Notes: generated by a model not told the origin, from the letters alone. 11,631 nt of DNA from CAZJNX01 sp964547415 (GCA_964547415.1 CAZJNX010000153.1:1-11631), one strand, 5' to 3'; positions 1 to 7,803 are shown, counted from the stretch's first letter. Numbers and translations are program-made.

Positions 1-1
1 T

Positions 2-685
2 CGCGAGGACCACGGGCCCGATGCCGGGGACGGCGGTCAGCAGCTCGGCCTGCCGACGAAGCTGACGATCCTCGGCGATGAGCGCCGCGATCTTGCGGTC
101 GAGGGCATCGATGCGGGCGGAGAGGAGGTCGATCATGGCCTCGATCTCCTCGGTGATCTCGTCCTGTCCCGCACTGTGGCGACGGACCTTCTCCGCCTTG
201 CGGATTTCCGCGAGCTGCCGGCGGCGTCTGAGAAAGTCGGCGAGGCGCAGCCGTGCTGGGCCGGACGGGACGGTGACGGGAAGGTCGAGCCGTGCTCCCA
301 TTTCGGCGAGGACACGGGCGCGGTCGGTCTTGGGAGGGACGCCGATGGCGCGGGCGAACGCACGGGCCTGGCGCGGATCGACCCGCGCGAAGGCGATCCC
401 GCGTGCGGCGAGCGCCGCCATCAGGGGGCCGTCGCATCCGCTGGTGGCTTTGAGGACGATGAGCACGTCGGGCGGCACGGTCCGCAGCCAGGTGGCGATG
501 GCGTCGGCGCTGTCTTCGATCCGGGCGCTCCGGGCCTCTGGAAGGATGTGAATGTCGAGGAAGGCGCGGGAGAGGTCGCAGCCGATGACGGCGCGGGGCT
601 CGGGTCGAGGCTGCTGTCCATGTCGTGCGGGATCGGCAGGCCTGCGCAACTGTTCAGGGTTCGGAGCGACGCGGAAGGGACCCAT
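2..685 (-). pseudogene. IS110-family transposase, 5' part only, active site apparently damaged
   Basis: The frame is open from an ATG at 685 to the left edge of the window (228 residues, 3' end missing). Order seen: a RuvC-like first strand 'VIGCDLSRAFLDIHIL' (residues 33-48, Asp37), a linker, 'VDPRQARAFARAIG' (102-115), 'PPKTDRARVLAEMGARL' (117-133), a charged coiled-coil stretch (about 150-212), and 'LLTAVPGIGPVVLA' (215-228), the start of the C-terminal Transposase_20 domain. The family normally has a DEDD set, with Glu in an 'E(A/P)TG' motif and two Asp in 'KTDxxDA'. Here the Glu position reads Lys79 ('LKATSG') and the second Asp of the TDxxD pair is absent through an apparent two-codon deletion. 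The family is clear; loss of activity is inferred from an alignment made by eye. The catalytic-serine domain lies outside the window. No better start is visible, although the ATG has a poorly spaced AGGGAG just before it. Confidence 0.85.
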
Positions 686-716
686 GCTCCCTGACGGGCT
701 GAGGACCCTCGGAGGG

Positions 717-880
717 ACGGGCTCCCCTCCGCAACTTTAAAGCTACCACCTCGCCGACAGACAGGGGGAGGTCGGGCTCCCTTCCGCAACGCCCGATCCA
801 ACATCTCGCCCACAGACAGAGGGGGACGGGCTCCCTTTCCGCACCTTCCGAGCACCACCTCGCCAACAGACAGGGGGGCC
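717..880. repeat. Three tandem 54-55 bp repeats upstream of the IS110 transposase
   Basis: Three direct copies, at about 717-771, 772-825 and 826-880. Each begins with a core of the form GGGCTCCCTTCCGC (719-732, 774-787, 828-842) and ends with CACCTCGCC, one variable base or so, then ACAGACAG and a G-run (747-770, 802-825, 856-879). The 20-odd bases in the middle differ more between copies. A partial inverted copy of the core lies at 671-683 and reaches into the first codons of the transposase. The array fills most of the gap between the transposase start and the end of the chemoreceptor gene. It may be a dispersed intergenic repeat used as insertion target, or part of the non-coding end of the IS element. 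The repeats themselves are seen directly; the role is not. Confidence 0.75.
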
Positions 881-937
881 GGGGCGTGCCGGCCGCCAGG
901 TCGTGGGGTGCGTGGCCGGCCGCTTCGGCGGTGCCCG

Positions 938-2491
938 TCAGGCCCTTGCGACGCGCTCGAGGAAGGTGCCGACGGTGCTGCCGAAGGCCTCGGAGGTCGT
1001 GGTGACGCCCTCCGCCACGTCCTGAACGGTGCCCGCGGCGCCGTTCGTGGCCGTGACGGCGCCAGCCAGATCCTCCACGGCCGCGGTCGCCGCGCGGGCA
1101 CGGGTGCGGGCGGCGGCGACCGTGTCGAGGAGGGTCCGGCTCGTCGCCGTCTGTTCCTCCACCGCGCCGGCGATTGCGGCCATTCCCGAATTCATCTCCT
1201 CCACCATCCGGCGGATGTCGGACATCGCGGTGACGGCATCGGCCGTCGAGCCGTCCATGGCGGCGATGCGGCCCGCGATCCGGTCCGCGGCCGTCGCGCT
1301 CTGGCCCGCGAGCGCCTTGACCTCGGCGGCGACGACGGCGAAGCCGCGCCCGGCCTCGCCCGCCCGCGCCGCCTCGATCGTGGCGTTGAGCGCGAGGAGG
1401 TTGGTCTGATCCGCGACGTCGCGAATGAGGTCGAGCATCTCGCCCACCTCGCGCGCCGCGCTGGCGAGGGCGGTGACCGCCGCGTCCCCGCCGCCCGCGC
1501 GGTCCGCCACCTGCGCGGAGAAGCGGGCCGCCTCGCTCGCCCGGCTGCCGATCTCGGCCGCCGCCGAGGCGAACTGGTCGGCCGCCGAGGCCGCCCCCTC
1601 CATGTCCTCGAGGACGCCGTCGGCCGTGCGCGAGACGGTCTGCAGCGCCCCCTCGATGCGGGCGGAACAGTCCGACAGTTCGCCCGCGGCGGCGCGCAGG
1701 CGCGTGCAGCGCTCCGTCACCTCGCGCAGCATCCCGTCCGCACCGTGCCTGAGCTCACCGATGAGACCGTCGACCCGGCCGCGGCGGGCCTCCTCCCTCG
1801 CCCGGCGCTCCTCGATCTCCTCCGCCTGGGCGTGCGCCCGCTCGCTCGCCGCCCGCGCCTGCCCGGAGATGGTGCGCGTCGCGACGAGCGTCGCCTCGAG
1901 GCGGGCGGCGACCATGGCGAGGACGACCGCCATGAACAGGACGATGCCGGCGTGGAGGAGGACGCGGCCGTAGTCCGACCCGTCGGGGAATACGGCCGCG
2001 GGATAGACGGCGTTGAGGCCGAGATGGTGGAGCGCCACGACGAGGACGGCGGGGGGGAAAACCCGCCAGTCGCACCAGCCCGCGAGCACCGCGAGCATGG
2101 CGAAGACGTACATGTGAAGGTCGATCTGGTAGAGCGTGCCGCTGGCAGCGCCGATCATCACGGCCGTCATGCCGACGGCGGCGACGGAGATGACCTGCCG
2201 CGCCGCGGGCCCTTCGCCGCCGACGGCCCGCGCCGCGGTCGCCAGCGCGGCGAAGGCGGCGGCAAGGCCCGCGTCGAGGAGACCGCCGCCGTCGCCCGAC
2301 AGCACGCCGACGAGCGCCGCCGCCGGGACGTTGAGCCACAGGAAGGGAACGAACCAGGCGGCGAACTGCCGGCGGACGGGGACGAGCGCGTCCTCCCCCG
2401 CGGGAACGGCCGACGGGGGCGCCTCGGCGGGCACGGCCGCCGCCTCGCGCTCGAGGCCGGGACGCCGCGCCGCCGTCACGGTCTGGAGCAT
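938..2491 (-). CDS. Methyl-accepting chemotaxis protein with multi-TM sensor region
   Basis: A 517-residue chemoreceptor that would pass a signal to CheA/CheW. After a Pro/Ala-rich cytoplasmic start (1-38) there are about six hydrophobic segments (roughly 43-63, 72-90, 99-119, 125-142, 145-164, 177-197) with almost no periplasmic loop. Conserved-looking polar residues sit in or next to them: His126, the pair His155-His156, and His180. No HAMP or PAS domain is evident. A coiled coil (about 205-240) leads to the MCP signalling domain, whose hairpin tip is unmistakable: 'VADQTNLLALNATIEAARAG' (359-378) followed by 'RGFAVVAAEVKALA' (382-395). There is no C-terminal CheR-docking pentapeptide. The ATG has an AGGAGA six bases upstream, and that lies inside the preceding small gene, whose last codons overlap this start by 16 bases, so the two are probably co-translated. 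What it senses is unknown; the histidines could bind metal or heme (inference). Confidence 0.95.
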   Translation of the reverse strand: MLQTVTAARRPGLEREAAAVPAEAPPSAVPAGEDALVPVRRQFAAWFVPFLWLNVPAAALVGVLSGDGGGLLDAGLAAAFAALATAARAVGGEGPAARQVISVAAVGMTAVMIGAASGTLYQIDLHMYVFAMLAVLAGWCDWRVFPPAVLVVALHHLGLNAVYPAAVFPDGSDYGRVLLHAGIVLFMAVVLAMVAARLEATLVATRTISGQARAASERAHAQAEEIEERRAREEARRGRVDGLIGELRHGADGMLREVTERCTRLRAAAGELSDCSARIEGALQTVSRTADGVLEDMEGAASAADQFASAAAEIGSRASEAARFSAQVADRAGGGDAAVTALASAAREVGEMLDLIRDVADQTNLLALNATIEAARAGEAGRGFAVVAAEVKALAGQSATAADRIAGRIAAMDGSTADAVTAMSDIRRMVEEMNSGMAAIAGAVEEQTATSRTLLDTVAAARTRARAATAAVEDLAGAVTATNGAAGTVQDVAEGVTTTSEAFGSTVGTFLERVARA

Positions 2492-2807
2492 GACACGTCT
2501 CCTGCCTTGAGGACGAGGAAGGATCCGGAGCGTGCGAGCCGCGCGGCAAAGCCCGGACCGCCCGCCGCGGTCACCACCGGACCGCCGGCGTCGAGGATGC
2601 GGCCGCCCGCGGCGAGGGCGGCGGCCGCCGCGTCCGCCCCATCCGCCCAGGGGAGAGGAAGGATGCGCACCGGCTCCCCCGCCGCCGGCGCCAGCGCGGA
2701 GCGAGCGCGAGCGGCGCCACGGCGAGAGCGGCGAGAAGGCCCGGCCACAGGCCGGCGCGGCGGCGCGCCGTGGCCGCCGCGAGGGGACGATCGAGGGGAA
2801 CCGCCAT
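2476..2807 (-). pseudogene. Small membrane-anchored hypothetical protein, interrupted by a frameshift
   Basis: Two adjacent frames look like halves of one gene. The first starts at ATG 2807 (GGAAGG about 9 bases upstream) and gives a basic N-terminus and hydrophobic anchor, 'RRRAGLWPGLLAALAVAPLA' (16-35); after that it turns into arginine-rich shadow sequence. The other frame picks up near 2690-2710 and continues 'GEPVRILPLPWADGADAAAA', then an Ala/Gly-rich alpha/beta-like stretch and 'SGSFLVLKAGDVSCSRP', ending at the TGA at 2476-2478. The span is 332 bases, one short of 111 codons, so one missing base would restore a protein of about 110 residues with an N-terminal anchor and a short periplasmic domain. 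It resembles small uncharacterised alphaproteobacterial proteins I recall ending in a similar 'LVL...GCS' block, but I cannot assign a function. It overlaps the chemoreceptor start by 16 bases. Either the gene is broken, or the assembly dropped one base; a short product starting at the internal GTG of 'VRILPLPW' is also possible. Confidence 0.55.
2498..2503 (-). promoter_or_regulatory. Ribosome binding site of the chemoreceptor gene
   Basis: On the minus strand this reads AGGAGA, six bases before the ATG at 2491. It lies inside the end of the preceding small gene, which supports translational coupling and fixes the chemoreceptor start. Confidence 0.7.
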
Positions 2808-2909
2808 CAGCGGGACCTTCCGCGAATTGGGCCGCCGACCCCCGGCGCACCCGACACCCGCTCTCTACCCCGCCGACCTGTCCCGAAGCTTGCGCCGCGG
2901 GATCCGCCG

Positions 2910-4130
2910 TCACGCCGCCTCGTCGAAGAGGCTCTCGAGGAGGTCCGGAATGCGCTTCTTCACCTTGAAGAAGCCCCGGTCGGCGAACGCCCAGGCCCGC
3001 CCGTCGCCCGGGCGCCGCACCGTGGCGAGGGCGATCCCCGCCTCCCCGAGCGGCCGCTTCAGCGTCTTGAGACGCCCGCGGACCGGGCCGACCGGCGCGT
3101 AGGCCGTCACGATCCGCGACACGCCCGCGGTCCGCGCCGCCTCCACCAGCGGCTCGAGGGAAAGGTCCGGCAGGCGGCACGCCGGCACGCCGTAATGGTC
3201 CCGCGCCCGGGCGAGCCCGTCCTCCACCGCCGTCCCGGTGAAGGACAGGACCATCCCGGAGGCGCCGCGCCCGGTGCGGGCGGCGGCCGACGAGGCCCCG
3301 GCGACGGCCACCGCCGGCACGTCCGAGAGGGGGCCGCGCTCCGGCGACAGGTCCTCCTCGGTGAGAAGGAGGAGGCAAGGCTCCCCGTCGACGCTCTCGG
3401 CGGCCGGTGGCACCGGGCGCGTCGCCGGCAGCGGCGGCTCCTCGAGCGGCGGGGCCGTGGGGGCGAGGCCGGTCGGCCGGAAGCGGCCCTCGGTGTAGCG
3501 GGCGATGTTGTCGGGCCGGGCGAGGTAGGTCTTGCCGCGGGTGTGGAGGCCCGCCACCCAGCGCCAGGACAGGGTGTTGGACGCCGGGTCTCCGTCGAGG
3601 AGGTGGCGGTAGAAGAAGTCCGCCCCGAGGGTCCAGGGCAGGCCGAGGGTGAAGATCCAGATGGAGGCGAACCACATGCGCGCGTGGTTGTGGACGTAGC
3701 CGGTCCCGACGAGCTCCTCCGCCCAGGCGTCGAACGGCTCGATCCCGGTGCGCCCCTCCATCGCCGCGTCGAGGCGGGCGGAAAGCGCCCGGTCGCGGCG
3801 TGCTGCCTCGAGGTCCCGGGCGAGGGCCTCCCGGTAGGCGGCCCACACGAACGGGTGCCGCTCCAGGTAGCCCTTGAAGTAGGCGCGCCAGAACACCTCG
3901 TCGATGAACTTCTCCACCGTGGAGGGCGCGTACCGCTCGAGGACCGCCGCGATCGCCTCTTCCTCGAGGACGAGGCGGTGGCGCAGGAAGGGCGACAGGC
4001 CCGAGACGGCGGTGTGGCCGCCAGGCCCCCGGTCGTAGTTGCGTTCGCGCCCGTAGGCGCCCGCCCGTGCCGCGAAGGCGGCGAGGCGCTCGAGCCCGGC
4101 CGCGCGGGTCCCGACGGCGAATGGTTCCAC
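2910..4130 (-). CDS. Photolyase/cryptochrome-like FAD-binding protein with C-terminal alpha/beta domain
   Basis: A 406-residue protein whose first half matches the helical FAD-binding domain of the photolyase/cryptochrome family: 'RNYDRGPGGHTAVSGLSPFL' (30-49), 'EVFWRAYFKGYL' (78-89, the usual WREFY region), 'GTGYVHNHARMWFASIWIF' (142-160), 'LGADFFYRHLLDGDPASN' (168-185) and 'LSWRWVAGL' (187-195). The normal N-terminal antenna domain is absent. Instead, a Pro-rich linker (221-248) leads to an alpha/beta domain (about 250-400) with 'EPCLLLLTEEDLSP', 'ARDHYGVPACRLPDLSLEPL', 'GVSRIVTAYAPVGPVR' and 'FFKVKKRIPDLLESLF'. I recall such proteins from alphaproteobacteria annotated only as FAD-binding domain proteins. 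FAD binding is likely; DNA repair or light sensing is unproven. The GTG start at 4130 is chosen because AGGGGAG sits six bases before it; an ATG at 4135 is out of frame. The stop is 102 bases before the small gene that follows. Confidence 0.88.
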   Translation of the reverse strand: MEPFAVGTRAAGLERLAAFAARAGAYGRERNYDRGPGGHTAVSGLSPFLRHRLVLEEEAIAAVLERYAPSTVEKFIDEVFWRAYFKGYLERHPFVWAAYREALARDLEAARRDRALSARLDAAMEGRTGIEPFDAWAEELVGTGYVHNHARMWFASIWIFTLGLPWTLGADFFYRHLLDGDPASNTLSWRWVAGLHTRGKTYLARPDNIARYTEGRFRPTGLAPTAPPLEEPPLPATRPVPPAAESVDGEPCLLLLTEEDLSPERGPLSDVPAVAVAGASSAAARTGRGASGMVLSFTGTAVEDGLARARDHYGVPACRLPDLSLEPLVEAARTAGVSRIVTAYAPVGPVRGRLKTLKRPLGEAGIALATVRRPGDGRAWAFADRGFFKVKKRIPDLLESLFDEAA

Positions 4131-4486
4131 GGCATGCTCCCCTACGTGTGGGGCGGGTTACGTCGGCCGCCCGCGGCCGGATCGCCCGCGGCGCGCGCCT
4201 TGGCGCCGCACCGCGAACCCCTCCGCGGGGGGTGCGTCCTTCCGTGCCGCCCCCGCCGAGGCGCGACGTCTGCCTCCCGCCCCCGCCCCGCGAAGGGATC
4301 GCGCGGGTGGTCGGGCCATCCGGTCTCGCGGCAGGCCGCCGGGGCTTGTCCGGCCGATCCCCGGCGTTTGCCCGGCCCCCCGCGGGCGGAGGCAGGCCGA
4401 CGGGACGAGGCTCGGCGCTGCCCGGCCGGCGCCTCACCGGGAGACGCGATCGTCCCCGGGCGGAGGAGCGGCGCGGACAGGTCGGC
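4131..4486. other. Gene-free stretch between the efflux outer-membrane gene and the photolyase-like gene
   Basis: About 356 bases between the stop of the TolC-like gene and the start of the photolyase-like gene, both on the minus strand. All long frames across it are low-complexity arginine/proline/glycine sequence of the kind random GC-rich DNA gives. A small hairpin of seven pairs (one G-T) with a three-base loop lies at 4217-4233 and could act as a weak transcription end for the efflux genes, but it has no T-run. The photolyase promoter must lie here or further upstream; no convincing -35/-10 pair is visible. Confidence 0.5.
4137..4143 (-). promoter_or_regulatory. Ribosome binding site supporting the GTG start of the photolyase-like gene
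   Basis: On the minus strand AGGGGAG, six bases before the GTG at 4130. It decides for GTG over the nearby ATG at 4135, which reads a different frame. Confidence 0.65.
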
Positions 4487-5932
4487 TCACCGGGCCGGCG
4501 TTCGGCCGAGGGAGCCGGTGGCGAAGGCGAGGGCCGTCGCCGAGACATGGGCGTCCGCGCGGGACTGGGCGCGGACCTGTTCCGCATCGAGGAGGACGTT
4601 CTGGGCGGCGAGGGCGTCCGTCAGGCTGCCGACGCCCTGGCGGTAGGCGGCGAGCGTCGCCTCGGCCGTCTCCCGGGAGGAGGCGACGAGGGCGCTCGCG
4701 CTCTCCCAGGCGGCGAGCGCCGTGCGGAGCGTCTCGTAGGCCGTCACGACCTCGCTCGCCGCCGCGTCCCGCACCGCCCGCAGCTCCGCCCGCGCCGCCG
4801 CGACGCCCGCCTCCGCCGCCTTCGTCCGGCTCTCCCGGAGGCCGCCGTCGAAGATCGGGAAGCTGACGGTGAGGAGCGCAGCGGTGTCGGTGGAGGGAAG
4901 GTCGAAGCCGACGCCGCCCAGCGACAGCCCGTCGTCGGTCCGGGCGAGGGAGCCGACGACGGCGACCTTCGGGCGGAACGCCGCGCGCGTGCCCGCCTCC
5001 CGCGCGCGGCTGGCGTCGAGGGCCACCACCGCCTGCAGGACGTCGGGACGGTGGCGAAGGGCCTTGCGAATCATCCGGTCGAGCCGCTCGCCGGTCCCCT
5101 CAGGCAGCGGGCGCGGGGCGGTGTCGATGGCGAGACGCTCCGTGGGCGGCAGCCCGACGGCGTCGAGGAGGGCGACGGTGGCGGTGCGCTCCGTCCCCGT
5201 GGCCCGCACCTCGCCGAGGCGGGCGCGGGCGAGGGCCTGGCGGGCCTGGGCGACCTCGATGGCGTTGCCGACCCCCCGCTCGCGCCGCGCCTCGGCGGCC
5301 GCGAGGATTTGGCGGCTGTTGCCGAGGGCCTTTCGCGCCGCGGCCGCCTGGGCCCGCGCCGAGGCGAGCGCGTGGTAGGCGCGGCTGACGGCGAGGACGG
5401 TGCGCTGGTGGGCGAGGTTGAAGGCGAGGTTCTCCGACAGGGCGAGGTTGCGGGCGAGCGCCACCGCGGCCTGCCGCTCGCCGAAGTCGAAAAGCAGCCA
5501 TTCCGCGAACACCGCCGGCACCACCCCGGCCGCCTCGTTGTCGACGGTGGTCTGCCCGCCCGCGGGCAGGTCCAGCCTCACGTCGGACGTGCCCGCGCCG
5601 GCCACCAGGCCGGCGCCCACCTGGGGGAAGTAGGCGGCTTTCGCCGTGTCGATGCCGGCCGCCGTCTGCCGCGCCGTCTCCCAGGCGAGGCGTGTCTGCG
5701 GGTCGAGCCGCTGGGCGAGGTCGATGAGGGCGGGGAGATCGTAGCGCCTGTCCCGGTCGACGGCGGGCGGCGGCACCTCCTCGAGCGCGGCCTCGCTCCG
5801 GGCGAGGAGGTCCGCCGGCACGCGCCAGGGCTCGGACGGCGTCGGTGGGGCGACCTCTTCCGCCTCGCTCACGCAGCCGGCGACAAGGCCGGCGAGGCAC
5901 ACGAGGACGACGGCGGTGCGGGGGCAGGGCAT
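4487..5932 (-). CDS. TolC-family outer-membrane efflux lipoprotein (MdtP-like)
   Basis: A 481-residue outer-membrane factor that would form the exit duct of the tripartite pump encoded just upstream. It starts with a lipoprotein signal, 'MPCPRTAVVLVCLAGLVAGC', with Cys20 as the lipidated residue. Two OEP repeats follow: the first with 'AAYFPQVGAGLVAGAG' (99-114), 'FDFGERQAAVALARNLALSE' (148-167) and 'ERGVGNAIEVAQARQALARA' (218-237); the second with 'AAFRPKVAVVGSLA' (317-330), 'VSFPIFDGGLRESRTKAAEA' (356-375) and 'YRQGVGSLTDALAAQNVLLD' (430-449). Internal duplication and length are typical of TolC/OprM proteins. The ATG has GGGAG about five bases upstream. It lies inside the FUSC gene, which runs on for 64 more bases; since the lipobox needs this start, the long overlap appears real and implies co-translation. 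Confidence 0.94.
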   Translation of the reverse strand: MPCPRTAVVLVCLAGLVAGCVSEAEEVAPPTPSEPWRVPADLLARSEAALEEVPPPAVDRDRRYDLPALIDLAQRLDPQTRLAWETARQTAAGIDTAKAAYFPQVGAGLVAGAGTSDVRLDLPAGGQTTVDNEAAGVVPAVFAEWLLFDFGERQAAVALARNLALSENLAFNLAHQRTVLAVSRAYHALASARAQAAAARKALGNSRQILAAAEARRERGVGNAIEVAQARQALARARLGEVRATGTERTATVALLDAVGLPPTERLAIDTAPRPLPEGTGERLDRMIRKALRHRPDVLQAVVALDASRAREAGTRAAFRPKVAVVGSLARTDDGLSLGGVGFDLPSTDTAALLTVSFPIFDGGLRESRTKAAEAGVAAARAELRAVRDAAASEVVTAYETLRTALAAWESASALVASSRETAEATLAAYRQGVGSLTDALAAQNVLLDAEQVRAQSRADAHVSATALAFATGSLGRTPAR

Positions 5933-7803
5933 GCGATCTCCCGGAGGCGTTCGACGAGGGCGCGGTCGAGCGGGTCGGCGGGCGGCGGCGCGGGCGGCAA
6001 GGGCGCGGCCCGGGGCGGCGCAGGCTCGCCACGGCGCAGCGCGGCGGCGCCGGCCGCCACCGCCCGGGCCAGACCGTCCGGCGCGGCGGGTCCGTCGCGG
6101 CCGAGCCGCTCGCGCCGGCGGGCGAGGCAGCGGGACACGGCGAGGAGACGGAGCGTGCGCCCGCTCGCCGACCGCCAGGCGGGCCCGAGGCGCGCTTCCG
6201 CCGGGCCGCTCTCGAAGCGAACGTAGTCGAACAGGTCGCAGGCGCGGGAGACGCGCGGCAGGAGGGCGGCCGGCACGATCGGGCCGGCCCCGGCGAGCCC
6301 GGCGGCGACCCGCTCCCACGTCTCGGCGAGGAGGCGGGCGACGTCGCCGCGCATCGGCGCGGGCCACAGCGTCAGGAAGACGAAGGCGCAGGCGAGGTTG
6401 CCGACGAGGATGCCGAGGATCCGGCCCGTCGCGGGCTCGAGGTCGAAGCTCGGCCCGAAGTTCGGGCCGAAGGTGCCGAACGATTCGAGCACCACGAGGA
6501 AGAAGGCGAGGGTGATCTGGAAGCCGGCGTAGGCCACCCGCTCGGGCCCGACGGCGATCCAGCCCCCCAGGGTGGCGACGAGGAAGACGAGGATCGCGAG
6601 CTCTCCCACCCCCGTCATGCGCGGGACGAGGAACACGATCGCTCCGACGGCGATGGCCGCGCCGATCAGGGCGCCGACGATCCTCAGCGTCATCTTGTGC
6701 AGCGATTCGCCCAGCGTGGCCTCCGACACGTAGTAGCAGGTGATGAGACAGGTATGGATGCTGACCCATTGCAACCCGGTGAAGAAGGCGATGCAGGCCA
6801 TCGCGGCGATCGTCACCTGGAGGGCGAAGCGGCGATGGCGCGGGTCGTGGAGCGCGCCTTCCTTCAGGAACCCGCCGTCCGCCTTCGGGATCGTCCGCCG
6901 GACCGGGCCGCCCGCGAGCAGCGCGGCGATCTCCTCCGTCGCGGCGGCGACCTCCCCGGCGGCCGCGGCGGCGACCGGGTCGGCCGGCGGGGGCGGTGAG
7001 GGGGCGCGGCCAGCGCGCAGCCGCGCGGCGAGGGCGGCGCGAACCGCCGGGTCCGTCTCCGCCTCGTCGAGGGCGGCGACGGCGAGCATCAGGTCGAGCG
7101 TCGCCGCGTCGAGGGCGAGGAGGCGGTCGAACCGCCCGCGGGGCGCGCCGAGCCTCGCGAACGGCTTCATCTCCTCCACGAGACCGGGCGCGGCGGCGAC
7201 CGCCTCGGCGAAGGCGTCCGCGTCGATCCGTCCATCCAGCCGGTCGGCGGCCGTGGCGATCCGCGCCTGGAGCCGGTCGGACAGGACGGCGAGGGACTTG
7301 CGCCCGAACAGGAGCGCGCCGAGGGCGATCACGGCCATCGCCGCGACCACCATCGGCACGAGCCAGACGATGCCGCGCACGAGGAGCGCGACCTCGTCCG
7401 GAATCGGCGCGTCGACGACGTCGGGCAGGATGAGGAGGAAGGTGAGGAGCATGGCGAGCGTGCTCGCGATCGGGCCGAGGGCCGTGGCGCTCGCCGCCCA
7501 CATCCCGGCGAAGGTGATGGCCGCCACGAGCGCCATGCGGGCGAGCGGCGCGTCGATCACGAGGCCGATCAGCGGCACGGCGAGGGCGACCACGATCACC
7601 GACAGGAGGGAGAAGACGACCGCGACCGCGATGGTCCCGTTCGCGTCCGCCCGGTAGGCGAAGAAGACGAGGTAGGCCGCGAGCCCCGCCTCCGGGATCC
7701 GCAGCGTCATGAACAGGACGACGATGGCCGTGCACATGCCGCCGATGGTGACGGCGTCGCGCAGCCGGCCCGGCTGCGGCGCGAGGTCGGCGATCAGGCT
7801 CAC
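5869..7803 (-). CDS. FUSC-family inner-membrane transporter (MdtO/AaeB-like)
   Basis: A 644-residue inner-membrane protein of the fusaric-acid-resistance/aromatic-acid efflux family, the likely transport subunit. The fold repeats: an N-terminal membrane block (about 20-167, from 'GGMCTAIVVLFMTLRIPEAG'), a cytoplasmic region (168-325), a second membrane block (326-481, with 'WVSIHTCLITCYYVSEATLG' at 346-365, then 'GGWIAVGPERVAYAGFQITL' at 413-432), and a long Ala/Pro/Arg-rich C-terminus. The second block matches E. coli MdtO closely by eye, and length fits MdtO/AaeB. The start is the GTG at 7803, which overlaps the adaptor's stop as GTGA; the frame is open much further upstream but only inside the adaptor gene. 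The C-terminal 20 or so residues overlap the signal sequence of the outer-membrane gene. Substrate cannot be told from sequence; small organic acids or drugs are usual for the family. Confidence 0.93.
   Translation of the reverse strand: MSLIADLAPQPGRLRDAVTIGGMCTAIVVLFMTLRIPEAGLAAYLVFFAYRADANGTIAVAVVFSLLSVIVVALAVPLIGLVIDAPLARMALVAAITFAGMWAASATALGPIASTLAMLLTFLLILPDVVDAPIPDEVALLVRGIVWLVPMVVAAMAVIALGALLFGRKSLAVLSDRLQARIATAADRLDGRIDADAFAEAVAAAPGLVEEMKPFARLGAPRGRFDRLLALDAATLDLMLAVAALDEAETDPAVRAALAARLRAGRAPSPPPPADPVAAAAAGEVAAATEEIAALLAGGPVRRTIPKADGGFLKEGALHDPRHRRFALQVTIAAMACIAFFTGLQWVSIHTCLITCYYVSEATLGESLHKMTLRIVGALIGAAIAVGAIVFLVPRMTGVGELAILVFLVATLGGWIAVGPERVAYAGFQITLAFFLVVLESFGTFGPNFGPSFDLEPATGRILGILVGNLACAFVFLTLWPAPMRGDVARLLAETWERVAAGLAGAGPIVPAALLPRVSRACDLFDYVRFESGPAEARLGPAWRSASGRTLRLLAVSRCLARRRERLGRDGPAAPDGLARAVAAGAAALRRGEPAPPRAAPLPPAPPPADPLDRALVERLREIACPAPAPPSSSCASPALSPAA

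Noticed and set aside
717..880. CRISPR array
   Set aside because: Three units only, no conserved repeat of 25-40 bases with unique spacers of equal length, and no cas genes nearby; the conserved parts are at both unit ends and imperfect.
421..1101. Minus-strand frame containing repeated 'PLSVGE' units, looking like a repeat protein
   Set aside because: It is a translation of the three DNA repeats at 717-880 joined to the wrong frame of the transposase and of the chemoreceptor end; the middles of the repeats shift frame between units.
908..2968. Long plus-strand open frame across the chemoreceptor gene
   Set aside because: Antisense shadow of a clearly recognised chemoreceptor; composition is Arg/Gly/Asp-rich with no domain.
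4067..6226. Long plus-strand frame over the outer-membrane and FUSC genes
   Set aside because: Antisense to well-supported genes, and low-complexity; typical of GC-rich DNA with few stops.
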